From contig NZ_JAQLEM010000005.1 of the NCBI RefSeq assembly GCF_028209885.1, forward strand, positions 31,319-95,318: a stretch of 64,000 nt of DNA. Reading direction: 5' to 3'. This document shows positions 17,196 through 26,269 of this stretch, piece after piece. This stretch comes from Collinsella aerofaciens (GTDB taxonomy: Bacteria; Actinomycetota; Coriobacteriia; Coriobacteriales; Coriobacteriaceae). Within the stretch, counting starts at the first letter, position 1; the number at the start of each line of letters is the position of its first letter. The notes beneath the pieces are model-generated. The model did not search any database. It saw nothing but the letters and a program-made list of their open reading frames with translations, and was not told where the DNA came from. The position numbers were made by a program, and so were the translations under genes.

Positions 17196-17984
17196 CTAGA
17201 AAAGGCGCTCAGTCTGCAGAAAGTTTCCGCAAAAGCTCACGCGGTGCAGCGGACAAAGTCCACGTTTGCGAATGGCCTCGATGTGCTCGGGGCTCGCATA
17301 GCCCTTCGACTCGGCCAGATGGTACTCGGGATACTCGGCGTCGTACTCGACCATCATCTCGTCACGCGTGACCTTGGCCATGATGGACGCCGCGGCGATG
17401 CAGGCGATCTTGGCATCGCCCTTCACCACATCGCGCTCGTTGGGAACGGCGCCCAAGGGGTTGCCATCCATGAGGACGCAGTCGGGTTCAAGCCCCGTAT
17501 CGGCCACGGCGCCCGCAACGGCGGTACGGATAGCACGGGCCATGCCCATCTCATCGATATCCTTAGGCGCGATATGGCAAAAACCGATCGCCGTCGCCAC
17601 CTCGGCAATCTTCACAGAGAGCAGCTCGCGGCGCGCAGGCGTGAGCTTTTTGGAATCGTTGATGCCCCAGACGCGCGGCTCCATAGGAAGGCAGACGGCG
17701 CATACCGTCAAAGGACCGGCCACCGATCCGCGACCCACCTCGTCGACACCAACGACCACACCATCACCGCCAAGCTCATGCATAAGCTCGTACATGTCAT
17801 TGACGCGCTCGCGCTCGGCAAGTTCCTTGGCATGGCGCTTAAGAGCACGCTCGCAAGCCTTGATCACCTGCTGGCGCGGGTCCTCGCGATAATGCTCCAC
17901 GAGGGCGGGGATCTCCTCAAACGTTGCGCTCGCCAGCTCTCCGGCAACCTGCGATGCCGAAACCGAGCTCGTCATGTTGGCCAT
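17196..17984 (-). CDS. rnhB: Ribonuclease HII
   Basis: This 262-aa enzyme removes ribonucleotides from DNA and cleaves RNA-DNA hybrids. The catalytic acidic residues lie in GVDEVGRGSVAGP (near residue 83), NDSKKL follows, and later Asp residues are in CVLMDG. A roughly 75-residue N-terminal extension precedes the catalytic core, similar to the extension in Bacillus RnhB. ATG at 17984 has AAGGAGGG 6 bases upstream; an earlier ATG at 18002 overlaps that site. It follows rplS with a terminator between them, so read-through or an undetected promoter must supply it. Confidence 0.95.
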   Translation of the reverse strand: MANMTSSVSASQVAGELASATFEEIPALVEHYREDPRQQVIKACERALKRHAKELAERERVNDMYELMHELGGDGVVVGVDEVGRGSVAGPLTVCAVCLPMEPRVWGINDSKKLTPARRELLSVKIAEVATAIGFCHIAPKDIDEMGMARAIRTAVAGAVADTGLEPDCVLMDGNPLGAVPNERDVVKGDAKIACIAAASIMAKVTRDEMMVEYDAEYPEYHLAESKGYASPEHIEAIRKRGLCPLHRVSFCGNFLQTERLF

Positions 17985-18011
17985 ACCAGGCCCTCCTTGC
18001 ATGCAAATCAG

Positions 18012-18043
18012 ATAAAAAGAAGGGCCACCCGAAGGTGACCCTT
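18012..18043 (-). terminator. Intrinsic terminator of rplS
   Basis: Arms 18020-18029 and 18034-18043 form a 10-bp stem with one mismatch. On the minus strand CTTTTTATC follows. It lies 35 bases after the rplS stop and only about 30 bases before the rnhB start codon. Confidence 0.8.
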
Positions 18044-18077
18044 GTGTCCAAACGAGTGGACAGACGCTGCGATCTTC

Positions 18078-18419
18078 TTAGCGCTTCTCGGGGATGCGAG
18101 CAGCCTTGCCCACCTTGTCGCGGAGGTAGTACAGCTTGGCGCGACGGACGCGACCATGACGAACGACCTCGAGCTTGGCGATCTTGGGGCTGTGAAGCGG
18201 GAAGGTACGCTCAACACCGACACCGAAGGACATCTTGCGGACGGTGAAGGTCTCGCGGGCACCGGCGCCGGCCATGCGGATGACGTCGCCCTGGAAGACC
18301 TGGATGCGCTCGCGGTCGCCTTCCTTAATGCGGTAGTGAACCTTGACGTTGTCGGCGACGCGAACCTGAGGAATGTCCTCGCGGATCTGCTGACGCTCGA
18401 TTGCGCGGATGTAATCCAT
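18078..18419 (-). CDS. rplS: 50S ribosomal protein L19
   Basis: This 113-aa large-subunit protein lies at the 30S-50S interface. Recognisable segments are [29 protein letters not shown], the [21 protein letters not shown] core and [16 protein letters not shown] chose ATG at 18419 with AAGGAA 7 bases upstream. It has its own promoter and terminator. trmD and rimM, its usual partners, are with rpsP about 8 kb away instead. Confidence 0.98.
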   Translation of the reverse strand: MDYIRAIERQQIREDIPQVRVADNVKVHYRIKEGDRERIQVFQGDVIRMAGAGARETFTVRKMSFGVGVERTFPLHSPKIAKLEVVRHGRVRRAKLYYLRDKVGKAARIPEKR

Positions 18420-18488
18420 GTGCAATTCCTTACTCTTCTAGAGGTGCCGTACCACCTTGGCCGGCACGTAGTTGAACAAACGTATTCG

Positions 18489-18516
18489 AGTATACACGCG
18501 CGGGTTTCTGCTGCAA
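18489..18516 (-). promoter_or_regulatory. Promoter of rplS
   Basis: On the minus strand TTGCAG (18511-18516), a 16-bp spacer and TATACT (18489-18494). The -10 is about 70 bases before the rplS start codon. Confidence 0.65.
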
Positions 18517-18562
18517 GAACAATTTTTTACGCAGACAAAAAGACAAAACCCGCACATGACAA

Positions 18563-18590
18563 CCGCCCGTCTCACGAATGAGACGGGCGG
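18563..18590 (-). terminator. Hairpin after ppdK
   Basis: A perfect 12-bp stem (CCGCCCGTCTCA and its complement) carries a TTCG tetraloop when read on the minus strand. The downstream sequence is only moderately T-rich. It lies about 40 bases after the ppdK stop and is the likely terminator. Confidence 0.7.
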
Positions 18591-18631
18591 CATGAAGGGG
18601 GGGGCTACGCTAGGCGTCTAAACCCAAAACG

Positions 18632-21382
18632 TTAGGCGGAACGCTTGGCCTCGAGCTTGGCCTGAGCGGCAGCCAGGCGTGCGAGGGGCACGCGGTAGGG
18701 CGAGCAGGACACGTAGTCCACGTCGGCCACGTTAAACAGGCCCTTGATGGACTTGGGGTCGCCGCCGTGCTCGCCGCACACGCCAAAGTGCATGCCCGGG
18801 TTGGTGGCGCGGCCCTTCTCGACAGCCATGCGCACCAGCTCGAGCACCGCCGCGTCGATGGTCTCGAAGGGATTGTCCTTCAAGATCTTCTTATGCATGT
18901 ACAGCGGGATGAACTTAGCCTCGGCGTCGTCACGCGAGAAACCGAAGGTCGTCTGGGTGAGGTCGTTGGTGCCAAAACAGAAGAAGTCTGCGTAATGGGC
19001 GATCTCGTCAGCGACCATGCAGGCGCGCGGCAGCTCGAGCATCGTGCCCACGGGAATATTGAGCTCGACGCCCTCTTCGTCAGAAACCTCGGCGATCACG
19101 CGTTCGATAACCTCGCGGGTCTGGACATGCTCGGCCGTGATGGAAACAAGCGGAACCATGATCTCGGGGCGCGGGTCGACGCCCTCCTTGATAAGGTGGG
19201 CAGCAGCCGTGGCGACGGCGCGAACCTGCATGAGCGGCAGATCGCCAAAGACGACGGACAGGCGCACGCCCCGTAGGCCGAGCATCGGGTTGGACTCGAC
19301 CATGCCGTCGATACGACGCAAGCGGGCGCGCAGGACGGCAAGCTCTTTCTCGCTGGCGCCAGCGGCTTCCTTCTTGGTGATGGCGACCTCGAGCTCGCGA
19401 GGATTATCCAGGAACTCATGAAGCGGCGGATCGAGCAGGCGGACGACCACATCGCGACCGGACATGGTCTTGAACATCGCCAGGAAGTCCTCGGTCTGAA
19501 CCTTGAGCAGGTCGGCCAGGGCCTGCTGCTTCACGGCTTCATCATCGGACAGAATGAAGCTCTGGATAATGTTCTTGCGATCGCCCAGGAACATGTGCTC
19601 GGTGCGGCATAGGCCAATGGCCTCGGCACCAAACTCGAGGGCGAGCTCGGCATCCTCGGGGTTGTCGGCGTTGACGCGCACATGGTTGGCATGGCCGCAG
19701 GTCTCGTCCAGGCGAATCTCGTCGGCCCAGGACAGGATGGTGTCCAGGTCGCCGGTAAGCTCGGCGGAGACCAGGTCGACGGGACCGTCGACGACGATGC
19801 CCTGGGTGCCGTCGATGGAGATGACATCGCCCTCGTGCAGTACGCGGTCGCTGCCCTCGATACGCACGACCTTCTCAGCAGCGTCGATATGGAAGCGCTC
19901 AACGCCGCAGACGCAGGGCGTACCCATGCCGCGAGCGATAACGGCGGCATGACTCGTCTTTCCACCGTGGCTGGTCAGAATGCCTTCGGCGGCAACCATA
20001 CCCTTCAGGTCGTCGGGGTTGGTCTCCCAACGAACCAGAATGACCTTGTGGCCCTCGTTGGCGCGCGCGACGGCGTCATCACTCGAGAACACAACCTCGC
20101 CCACGGCGGCACCGGGGCTGGCATTAAGACCGCTGGCGAGAGCCTCGTACTTCTTGGAGGCGTTGAACTGCGGGTGAAGGAGCTGGTCGAGTTGCGCGGG
20201 ATCGATGCGGCTCACGGCCTCTTCGCGGGTGATCAGGCCTTCCTCGACCATTTCGATGGCGATGCGCAGGGCGGCGGTGGCGGTGCGCTTGCCCACGCGG
20301 GTCTGGAGCATCCAGAGCTTGCCCTGCTCGATGGTGAACTCGATATCGCACATATCGCGATAATGATCCTCGAGCGTCAGGAACACGCGCTCGAGCTCCT
20401 CACCTGCGGACTCGAGGCCCGGGGTGGTCTTGAGGTCGGCAATGGGCTCGGTGTTGCGGATACCGGCGACGACGTCCTCGCCCTGGGCGTTAACCAGAAA
20501 ATCGCCGTAGAACTCCTTGGTGCCGTCGGCCGGGTTGCGCGTAAAGGCGACGCCGGTCGCAGAGGTCTCGCCCTTGTTGCCAAAGGCCATGGCCTGGACG
20601 TTGACGGCGGTACCGAGCTCGTCGGAAATACCATGCTGCTTGCGGTAGATGCACGCACGCTCGTTCATCCAGCTGCCAAAGACGGCCTGGATGGCAAGGC
20701 GTAGCTGAAGCTCCGGGTCGTGCGGGAAGACGGGCTTGCCGTCAGCGACCTCGAGCTCGGGATACAGGGCAGCCTCGACGTTCTCGGAGAAGATGCCCTT
20801 AAAGGTCTCGACGAGTTCCTGCAGATCCTCGGCCGAAAGCTCGGAATCGACGCGAACGCCGGCAACCAGGCGGGCCTGGGTCAGCGCGTTCTCGAACAGG
20901 TCGGCATCAACGCCCATGACGACATTGGAAAACATCTGGATAAAGCGGCGGTAGCTATCCCAGGCAAAACGCGGGTTCTGCGTCTGCGCGATGAGGCCCT
21001 GGACGGAATCGTCATTGAGGCCCAAGTTGAGGACCGTGTCCATCATACCGGGCATGGAGAACGGAGCGCCCGAGCGAACCGACACGAGCAGCGGATCGGA
21101 GGCGTCGCCGAGCTTCTTGCCGCAGCGGGCCTCGAGGTCCGCCTCGGCAGCAACGATCTCATCGAGTGCGCCCCCGGGCCACACGTTGCCGGCACCGGAG
21201 TACTCGACGCAAGTCTGGCAGGTAATGGTAAAGCCACCGGGAACCGGCAGGCCGATGCGGCTCATCTCGGCAAGGTTTGCGCCCTTGCCGCCAAGCACGA
21301 AGTTCATGGACTTGTCGCCCTCAGTGACACAGGTGCCCTGGGCGTCGGTTCCAAAACGGTAAACCCTCTTGCAATCGCTCAC
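18632..21382 (-). CDS. ppdK: Pyruvate, phosphate dikinase
   Basis: This 916-aa enzyme interconverts pyruvate + ATP + Pi with PEP + AMP + PPi. The domains are in order: N-terminal ATP-grasp nucleotide-binding domain, swivelling phosphohistidine domain with GGKTSHAAVIARGMGTPCVCG (His carrier and the Thr targeted by the regulatory protein), and a C-terminal PEP/pyruvate TIM barrel ending with GVCGEHGGDP (catalytic Cys). I chose GTG at 21382, with AAGGGG 7 bases upstream; an ATG at 21403 would put that site inside the gene. Its regulatory protein is encoded immediately upstream on the same strand, separated by a 340-base gap holding a palindromic repeat pair. Confidence 0.97.
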   Translation of the reverse strand: MSDCKRVYRFGTDAQGTCVTEGDKSMNFVLGGKGANLAEMSRIGLPVPGGFTITCQTCVEYSGAGNVWPGGALDEIVAAEADLEARCGKKLGDASDPLLVSVRSGAPFSMPGMMDTVLNLGLNDDSVQGLIAQTQNPRFAWDSYRRFIQMFSNVVMGVDADLFENALTQARLVAGVRVDSELSAEDLQELVETFKGIFSENVEAALYPELEVADGKPVFPHDPELQLRLAIQAVFGSWMNERACIYRKQHGISDELGTAVNVQAMAFGNKGETSATGVAFTRNPADGTKEFYGDFLVNAQGEDVVAGIRNTEPIADLKTTPGLESAGEELERVFLTLEDHYRDMCDIEFTIEQGKLWMLQTRVGKRTATAALRIAIEMVEEGLITREEAVSRIDPAQLDQLLHPQFNASKKYEALASGLNASPGAAVGEVVFSSDDAVARANEGHKVILVRWETNPDDLKGMVAAEGILTSHGGKTSHAAVIARGMGTPCVCGVERFHIDAAEKVVRIEGSDRVLHEGDVISIDGTQGIVVDGPVDLVSAELTGDLDTILSWADEIRLDETCGHANHVRVNADNPEDAELALEFGAEAIGLCRTEHMFLGDRKNIIQSFILSDDEAVKQQALADLLKVQTEDFLAMFKTMSGRDVVVRLLDPPLHEFLDNPRELEVAITKKEAAGASEKELAVLRARLRRIDGMVESNPMLGLRGVRLSVVFGDLPLMQVRAVATAAAHLIKEGVDPRPEIMVPLVSITAEHVQTREVIERVIAEVSDEEGVELNIPVGTMLELPRACMVADEIAHYADFFCFGTNDLTQTTFGFSRDDAEAKFIPLYMHKKILKDNPFETIDAAVLELVRMAVEKGRATNPGMHFGVCGEHGGDPKSIKGLFNVADVDYVSCSPYRVPLARLAAAQAKLEAKRSA

Positions 21383-21722
21383 GATACTTCCCCTTCCATG
21401 CACTTACGCGCACGACCGTGGTAACGAATCGACCCACCGGATGCGGGCCGTGAGGGAACTATACGGCGCGTTTTGGGCAGGCTTGAGCAGAGGGTGCGCG
21501 GTTTGGTAAACGTGCTAAAACTGGCGGTAAACGGTAGGTAAAGGTGGTTACCTTATGAAGATACCAATGCAGCAAACTTGCAGGTCAAATGCTAGTTTCT
21601 TGCTAAATCGCTTTACCATAAGTAGCTAATTTGGGACGGGGCTTTTTTAGCTGCCCCCGCAGGCAATCGACCAAAATGGTCGCGACTTCAGCCGGGGTAG
21701 CTAAAACCCCGTCCCAAATTAG
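21383..21722. other. Intergenic region between ppdK and its regulator
   Basis: This 340-base gap has no gene. From ppdK outward it holds the Shine-Dalgarno site, a possible -10 (TATAGT, minus strand, near 21470), a cluster of three GGTAAA direct repeats (21505-21544), an AT-rich stretch, and a pair of inverted palindromic repeat units (21622-21726). The ppdK promoter must lie here if it is not read through from the upstream gene. Confidence 0.8.
21505..21552. repeat. Three GGTAAA direct repeats upstream of ppdK
   Basis: GGTAAACG begins at 21505, GGTAAACGG at 21526 and GGTAAAGG at 21537, followed by the palindrome GGTTACC at about 21546-21552. Spacings of 21 and 11 bp put the copies on the same face of the helix. 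This is typical of an activator or repressor array, but the regulator is unknown. Confidence 0.45.
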
Positions 21723-21726
21723 CTAC
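21622..21726. repeat. Inverted pair of REP-like palindromic units (cluster 1)
   Basis: The left unit (21622-21654) begins GTAGCTAATTTGGGACGGGG. The right unit (21697-21726) is its reverse complement over 20 bp, with about 43 bases between them that contain a small hairpin (CGACCA...TGGTCG). Each unit has its own GTAG...CTAC-type ends. The right-hand end supplies the TAG stop of the upstream regulatory gene. The pair may also act as a terminator or mRNA end. Confidence 0.85.
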
Positions 21727-22598
21727 TTTTGCTGGGCTCGACGGGCGGCGCGGCGGGCACGGACTTCTTGGATTTCCTCCAAGTGGCTAATGATCTCGGC
21801 AGCGCTTTCTTCGATGGCCTTGCCGTCGGTACGCACCACAAAGCAGCCTAGGCGCTTCATGAGCGCACGGGCTTCATCGAGCTCGCTGTGCACGCTCTCA
21901 GGCTCGGCATAGGAGCCGGCAACGGCACGAGCGTAGTCATCGCCCAAGCGGCTATCGCGAATTTCGGAAATCACATCGACGGTCGAAATCAGGCCGAACA
22001 GGCGCATCGGGTCGACCTCGTAAATCGACTTGGGCGGCTCCATGCCATGCGCCAGTGGGACATTGGCGACCTTGTAGCCCTGATAGGCCAAATACATCGA
22101 CAGCGGCGTCTTGGACGTACGCGATACGCCCAGCAGCACGATATCGGCTCCCGACAGATCGTCGCAGCCGTGCCCGTCATCGTGCTCAACGAAATACTCC
22201 ATGGCCTCGATACGATGGAAATAGCGGTCATCGGTCCTGTGAATCACGCCCGCAACGCCTTTGGGCGGCACACCGATGAGCGACGACAGCACGGCAAGCG
22301 TCGGGCCAATCAGGTCGACTGAACGAATATGCAGCATACCCAGGTAATCGAGCACGCGGGCGCGAAGCGCCGGATCGACAATGGTGTGAAACACGGCAAT
22401 ATCGCGATGGTCCGCATCGACGCGCGGGCCCACAAACGACTCCACCTGCTCCACCGAGGTCACCTTGGGCAGGCGCAAGAGAAGAAAAGCCCCTTCATCA
22501 AATTGCCCGGACGCCGCAAGCACCACTTCACAAGCGGTATCACCGAGCGAGTCGGAGATAACGATAACGGTGGGACGAGCGGTGACCGGGCAATCCAT
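21723..22598 (-). CDS. PPDK regulatory protein (DUF299 kinase/pyrophosphorylase)
   Basis: This 291-aa protein belongs to the PSRP/PDRP (DUF299) family: bifunctional enzymes that inactivate PPDK or PEP synthase by ADP-dependent phosphorylation of a Thr and reactivate it by Pi-dependent dephosphorylation. It starts with VIVISDSLGDTA and carries the P-loop-like GVSRTSKTPLSMYLA near residue 160, followed by GYKVANVPLAHG. The adjacent ppdK identifies the likely target as PPDK. ATG at 22598 has AAGGAG upstream. It lies 34 bases after glyS and is probably cotranscribed with glyQ-glyS. Its TAG stop is formed by the end of a palindromic repeat unit. Confidence 0.93.
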   Translation of the reverse strand: MDCPVTARPTVIVISDSLGDTACEVVLAASGQFDEGAFLLLRLPKVTSVEQVESFVGPRVDADHRDIAVFHTIVDPALRARVLDYLGMLHIRSVDLIGPTLAVLSSLIGVPPKGVAGVIHRTDDRYFHRIEAMEYFVEHDDGHGCDDLSGADIVLLGVSRTSKTPLSMYLAYQGYKVANVPLAHGMEPPKSIYEVDPMRLFGLISTVDVISEIRDSRLGDDYARAVAGSYAEPESVHSELDEARALMKRLGCFVVRTDGKAIEESAAEIISHLEEIQEVRARRAARRAQQK

Positions 22599-22632
22599 GC
22601 GGGGCTCCTTTTGCGCTTATGCGCAGGCTGGC

Positions 22633-24729
22633 TTACTTTTTGCGGGCAAGCTCACCGATGTTGGCGATGCCGGAGAAAACGGCCTCGAAGCGGTTGAGCA
22701 GCTTAAGGCGATTATCGCGGAGCTGCTCGTCCTTGTCCATGACCATAACCTCATCGAAGAAGCGGTCGATGGGCGCGCGCAGGGCGGCAAGGGCGGCAAA
22801 TGCGGCCGGGTAATCCTCGGCAGCAAGGGCGGCATCGACAGCGGTCTGAGCAGCCTCGGAGGCATCGGCAAGCGCGAGCCCGGCCTCGCCCATCAGGCCG
22901 CGGTCGTACTCCGCACCCAGCTCGGGCTTGGAGATGTGTGCGGCGCGGGCATAGGCGGTCGCAAGGTTGTCAAAGGTCTCGGCGTCGTTCTTGCGGGCCT
23001 CGTCGAGGGCGGCGCAGCGGGCGAAGAAGACGGACGGGGCGATGATATGCACCGCGGAGACGGCGGCAACGGTATCGGCCGGGATCTTTTCGTCGCGGGC
23101 CATGCTCACCAGGCGGCCATGGAAGAAGTCGCGAACCTGCTGGGCGACCTTGGCAGCGTCGAACTCAATACCCTGCTCGCTATAGAGCTCGAGGGCGAAG
23201 TCGATGAGCGACGTGGGGTCGATCGGCAAGCGGTCGCGCAGGATGTTGATGATGCCGATAGCGGCACGACGCAGCGCGTAGGGGTCCGAAGAGCCGGTCG
23301 GGGGCTCGCCGATGGCAAAGATACCGGCGATGGTATCGAGCTTATCGGCGCAGGCCACGATGCAGCCAGCGGTGCCCTCGGGCAGCTCGTCACCGGCAAA
23401 GCGAGGACGATAGTGATCGCGAATAGCATGAGCGACCTCGTCGTTCTCCCCCATCGCGGTCGCGTAATAACCGCCCATCACGCCCTGCTGGCTCGTGAAC
23501 TCGACGACGGCGTTGGATACCAGGTCGGCCTTGCACAGGTGCGCGGCGCGAGCGGCATCGGCTGCCAGGTGAGCACCCAGGTGTGCCTCACGGGCAATAG
23601 CGAGCGCGAGCTGCTCGATGCGCTCGGACTTGGCGAGCACGCTACCGAGCTTCTCTTGGAAGGCAACCTTGGCCAGACGCTCACGGAACTCGTCGAGGGA
23701 GATCTTCAAGTCCTCCTCGTAGAAGAACTTGGCATCGTCCAGACGTGCACGCACAACGCGCTCGTTGCCGTCGATCACGCGCTCGGCATTCTCGGGCTTG
23801 CTGTTGGAAACGACCACGAACTCACGCGTGAGCTTACCCTCGCCGTCATAGATCGGGAAGTAGCGCTGGTTGGTGAGCATGGACTCGCAGATAATCTCGT
23901 GCGGGACCTTGAGGAACTCCTCATCGAAGGTACCGACGAGCACCGTCGGCCACTCGCAGAGGTTAATAACCTCCTCAAAGACCTTCTTGGGCGTATCGAC
24001 ATGGCAGCCGGGACGGGCGGCCTCGACCTCGGCGATACCGGCGAGGATGGCCTCACGACGGCGCTCGGCAGAAAGCACGCCGGCATCCTCGAGCACCTGC
24101 TCGTAGACGGCAGGGCTAGCGACCACATGGTCACCGGGGCCAAGCACGCGATGACCACGCGTGGTGTTGCCGCTCGTCACGTCGGCAAACGACACGGGCA
24201 CAACGTCCTCGCCCAGAAGGCAGCAGATCCAGCGGACCGGACGAACAAAGGTCGCATGCTCGTGACCCCAGCGCTGGCTGCGGTAGTTGGGCCACTGCAG
24301 GCCGGCGATAGTCTTCTCGCACAGAGACGTCAGGATCGGCGTAGCCGGAGCGGAGGGAATGTTCTTCTCGGCGAACACATACTCGCGACCGTCAGTATCC
24401 TCGCGACGGACCAGGTCCTCGGCAGCCACACCGCACTTGCGGGCAAAGCCCTGGGCGGCCTTGGTGGCGTTACCGTCAGCGTCGAAGGCAATGTTGGCCG
24501 CGGGGCCACGCTTGACCTCGTGAACCTCATCGGTCGCGGTGGCGACGTCGGCAACGAGTGCAGCCAGGCGACGCGGACTCGAGATCACGCGGACCTCGCC
24601 GTGGGCCAGACCGGCCTCGTCGAGACCCTTGGCGATCATGGTGCCAAGCTGCTTGACGGCATTGTTCAGCGGTGCAGAGGGCATTTCCTCCGTACCGATC
24701 TCAAACAGGAAATCCTTAGCGTCTGCCAT
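22633..24729 (-). CDS. glyS: Glycyl-tRNA synthetase beta subunit
   Basis: This 698-aa beta chain of the bacterial alpha2-beta2 glycyl-tRNA synthetase binds tRNA-Gly. It starts FLFEIGTEEMPSAPL, the usual opening. It contains the conserved MRWGHE-like segment (RSQRWGHEHATFVRPVRW), ESMLTNQRYFP, and the HD-domain-like region with GVMGGYYA and GEPPTGSSDPYALRRAA. Three bases separate it from glyQ, and translation is probably coupled. Confidence 0.97.
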   Translation of the reverse strand: MADAKDFLFEIGTEEMPSAPLNNAVKQLGTMIAKGLDEAGLAHGEVRVISSPRRLAALVADVATATDEVHEVKRGPAANIAFDADGNATKAAQGFARKCGVAAEDLVRREDTDGREYVFAEKNIPSAPATPILTSLCEKTIAGLQWPNYRSQRWGHEHATFVRPVRWICCLLGEDVVPVSFADVTSGNTTRGHRVLGPGDHVVASPAVYEQVLEDAGVLSAERRREAILAGIAEVEAARPGCHVDTPKKVFEEVINLCEWPTVLVGTFDEEFLKVPHEIICESMLTNQRYFPIYDGEGKLTREFVVVSNSKPENAERVIDGNERVVRARLDDAKFFYEEDLKISLDEFRERLAKVAFQEKLGSVLAKSERIEQLALAIAREAHLGAHLAADAARAAHLCKADLVSNAVVEFTSQQGVMGGYYATAMGENDEVAHAIRDHYRPRFAGDELPEGTAGCIVACADKLDTIAGIFAIGEPPTGSSDPYALRRAAIGIINILRDRLPIDPTSLIDFALELYSEQGIEFDAAKVAQQVRDFFHGRLVSMARDEKIPADTVAAVSAVHIIAPSVFFARCAALDEARKNDAETFDNLATAYARAAHISKPELGAEYDRGLMGEAGLALADASEAAQTAVDAALAAEDYPAAFAALAALRAPIDRFFDEVMVMDKDEQLRDNRLKLLNRFEAVFSGIANIGELARKK

Positions 24730-24732
24730 GGC

Positions 24733-25644
24733 TTACGCCACCTCGCCTTCCTGGTCGGCATTCTCGTTGACTCCGGCGACCTCGGCCATGTAGGCCTCGC
24801 AGCACGCCTTGGCGACGGCGCGGACGCGCAGGATGTAGTTGGCACGCTCGACCGCGGACAGCGCGCCACGGGCATCGAGCAGGTTGAAGGCGTGGCTGCA
24901 CTTCATGACGCAGTCGTACGCCGGCAGCGGCAGCTTGCGCTCCAGACAGGAGTGGCACTCGGCCTCGTAGTCGTCAAACTTCTGACGCATCATCTCGACG
25001 TTGGCGACCTCAAAGTTATAGGCACTGAACTCGCGCTCGTTCTCGAGGAACACGTCGCCATAGGTCATGGGCGTGCCGTCGGGCAGGTAGCTCCACACCA
25101 GGTCGTAGACCGAGTTAACGCCCTGGGCGTACATGGCGATACGCTCCAGGCCATAGGTGATCTCGACGGGCACGGGGTCAACCTCGATGCCGCCCACCTG
25201 CTGGAAGTACGTAAACTGCGTGACCTCCATGCCATTGAGCCAGACCTCCCAGCCAAGACCCCAGGCGCCGAGCGTCGGGCTCTCCCAGTCGTCCTCGACA
25301 AAGCGGACGTCATGGTCGTTGGGGTCCAGACCGATAGCGGCAAGAGACCCCAGGTAGAGCTCCTGGGCGTTAACCGGAGAAGGCTTGATGAGCACCTGGA
25401 ACTGATAGTAGTGCTGCATGCGGTTGGGGTTCTCGCCGTAGCGGCCGTCGGCGGGACGGCGGCAGGGCTGCGCATAGCAGGTGCGCCACTCGGCGGAACC
25501 GAGCGAGCGCAGCGTGGTCGCGGTATGGAAGGTACCGGCACCGACCTCGGAGTCATAGGGCTGCATAATGACGCAGCCCTGCTCGCCCCAGTACTGCTGG
25601 AGGCGCAGGATGATGTCTTGGAAGGAAAGCGATGAAGCGTTCAT
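24733..25644 (-). CDS. glyQ: Glycyl-tRNA synthetase alpha subunit
   Basis: This 303-aa class II catalytic subunit activates glycine. Typical sequence includes [24 protein letters not shown] (motif 1 region, N-terminus), [19 protein letters not shown] (motif 2), and [20 protein letters not shown]. The start is ATG at 25644. Only 59 bases separate it from lepB, so there is no room for a T-box riboswitch. A possible -10 (TATAGT, minus strand) is in that gap. Confidence 0.97.
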   Translation of the reverse strand: MNASSLSFQDIILRLQQYWGEQGCVIMQPYDSEVGAGTFHTATTLRSLGSAEWRTCYAQPCRRPADGRYGENPNRMQHYYQFQVLIKPSPVNAQELYLGSLAAIGLDPNDHDVRFVEDDWESPTLGAWGLGWEVWLNGMEVTQFTYFQQVGGIEVDPVPVEITYGLERIAMYAQGVNSVYDLVWSYLPDGTPMTYGDVFLENEREFSAYNFEVANVEMMRQKFDDYEAECHSCLERKLPLPAYDCVMKCSHAFNLLDARGALSAVERANYILRVRAVAKACCEAYMAEVAGVNENADQEGEVA

Positions 25645-25703
25645 GCCTCTAATATCCCCTCGTCGAAACGATTACACGGTTAGGTACTGTACTATAGCGG
25701 TTT

Positions 25704-26267
25704 TTAGTCGATAGCGCCGATGCGGTTGAGCGGCCAGTAGCGAACGAGTGCCACAGCAATCAAATCAGAGCGATCGACGGGACCAAAGTAGCGTGAGTCG
25801 GCAGAGTTTTCGCGGTTGTCGCCCATCACCCACACGCACCCGTCGGGAACGGTGTAGGGATAGCTTACCTGAGTGCCGGGTGCTTGGACCGAAAGTGGCC
25901 AGCTCATGCCCGTCGTATAGTCCTCGTCGAGCGCTTGGCCGTCAACGACCACCTTGCCATCCTGCAGGTCGACCGTCTGGCCGGCCGTGGCAATAACACG
26001 CTTGACAAGAACATCATGCTCGGAGGTGCCATCGGGGTTGTGAAACACCACGATATCGCCCTGCTTGACGGGCTGACCGAGCTCGAGGCTCACCTTTTGT
26101 GCCAGGATCTGGTCGCCAATCTCGATCGTGGACTCCATGGAGCCGGTGGGCACCACAAAGGGCTCGACCACAAACGAGCGAATCAAGAAGGTGGCGACCA
26201 GTGCGATCGCGATGACCGCGATCCACTCAAAAGCGCCCCTCAACGCGGAATGCTGCGATGGAACCAT
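25704..26267 (-). CDS. lepB: Signal peptidase I
   Basis: This 187-aa membrane serine protease removes signal peptides from exported proteins. A single N-terminal membrane helix (WIAVIAIALVATFLIRSF) is followed by the catalytic Ser in PTGSMEST, the catalytic Lys in VLVKRVIATAGQ and the conserved MGDNRENSADSR box. I chose ATG at 26267 with GAGGAG 5 bases upstream; the earlier GTG at 26273 sits on the site. The trmD stop codon overlaps this ribosome binding site. It is last in the rpsP operon. Confidence 0.95.
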   Translation of the reverse strand: MVPSQHSALRGAFEWIAVIAIALVATFLIRSFVVEPFVVPTGSMESTIEIGDQILAQKVSLELGQPVKQGDIVVFHNPDGTSEHDVLVKRVIATAGQTVDLQDGKVVVDGQALDEDYTTGMSWPLSVQAPGTQVSYPYTVPDGCVWVMGDNRENSADSRYFGPVDRSDLIAVALVRYWPLNRIGAID

Positions 26268-26269
26268 TC

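Noticed and set aside
21505..21552. CRISPR-like short repeats
   Set aside because: Only three 6-9 base repeats with 21 and 11 base spacing; no spacers of CRISPR size and no cas genes.
22465..25635. Open frame of 1056 codons on the plus strand opposite glyS, glyQ and the PPDK regulator
   Set aside because: It is a shadow of the real genes. Its product is repetitive in composition (Leu/Gly/Val/Asp/His-rich) and shows no family motif.
25645..25703. T-box riboswitch before glyQ
   Set aside because: The gap between lepB and glyQ is only 59 bases, far too short, and no T-box sequence is visible.
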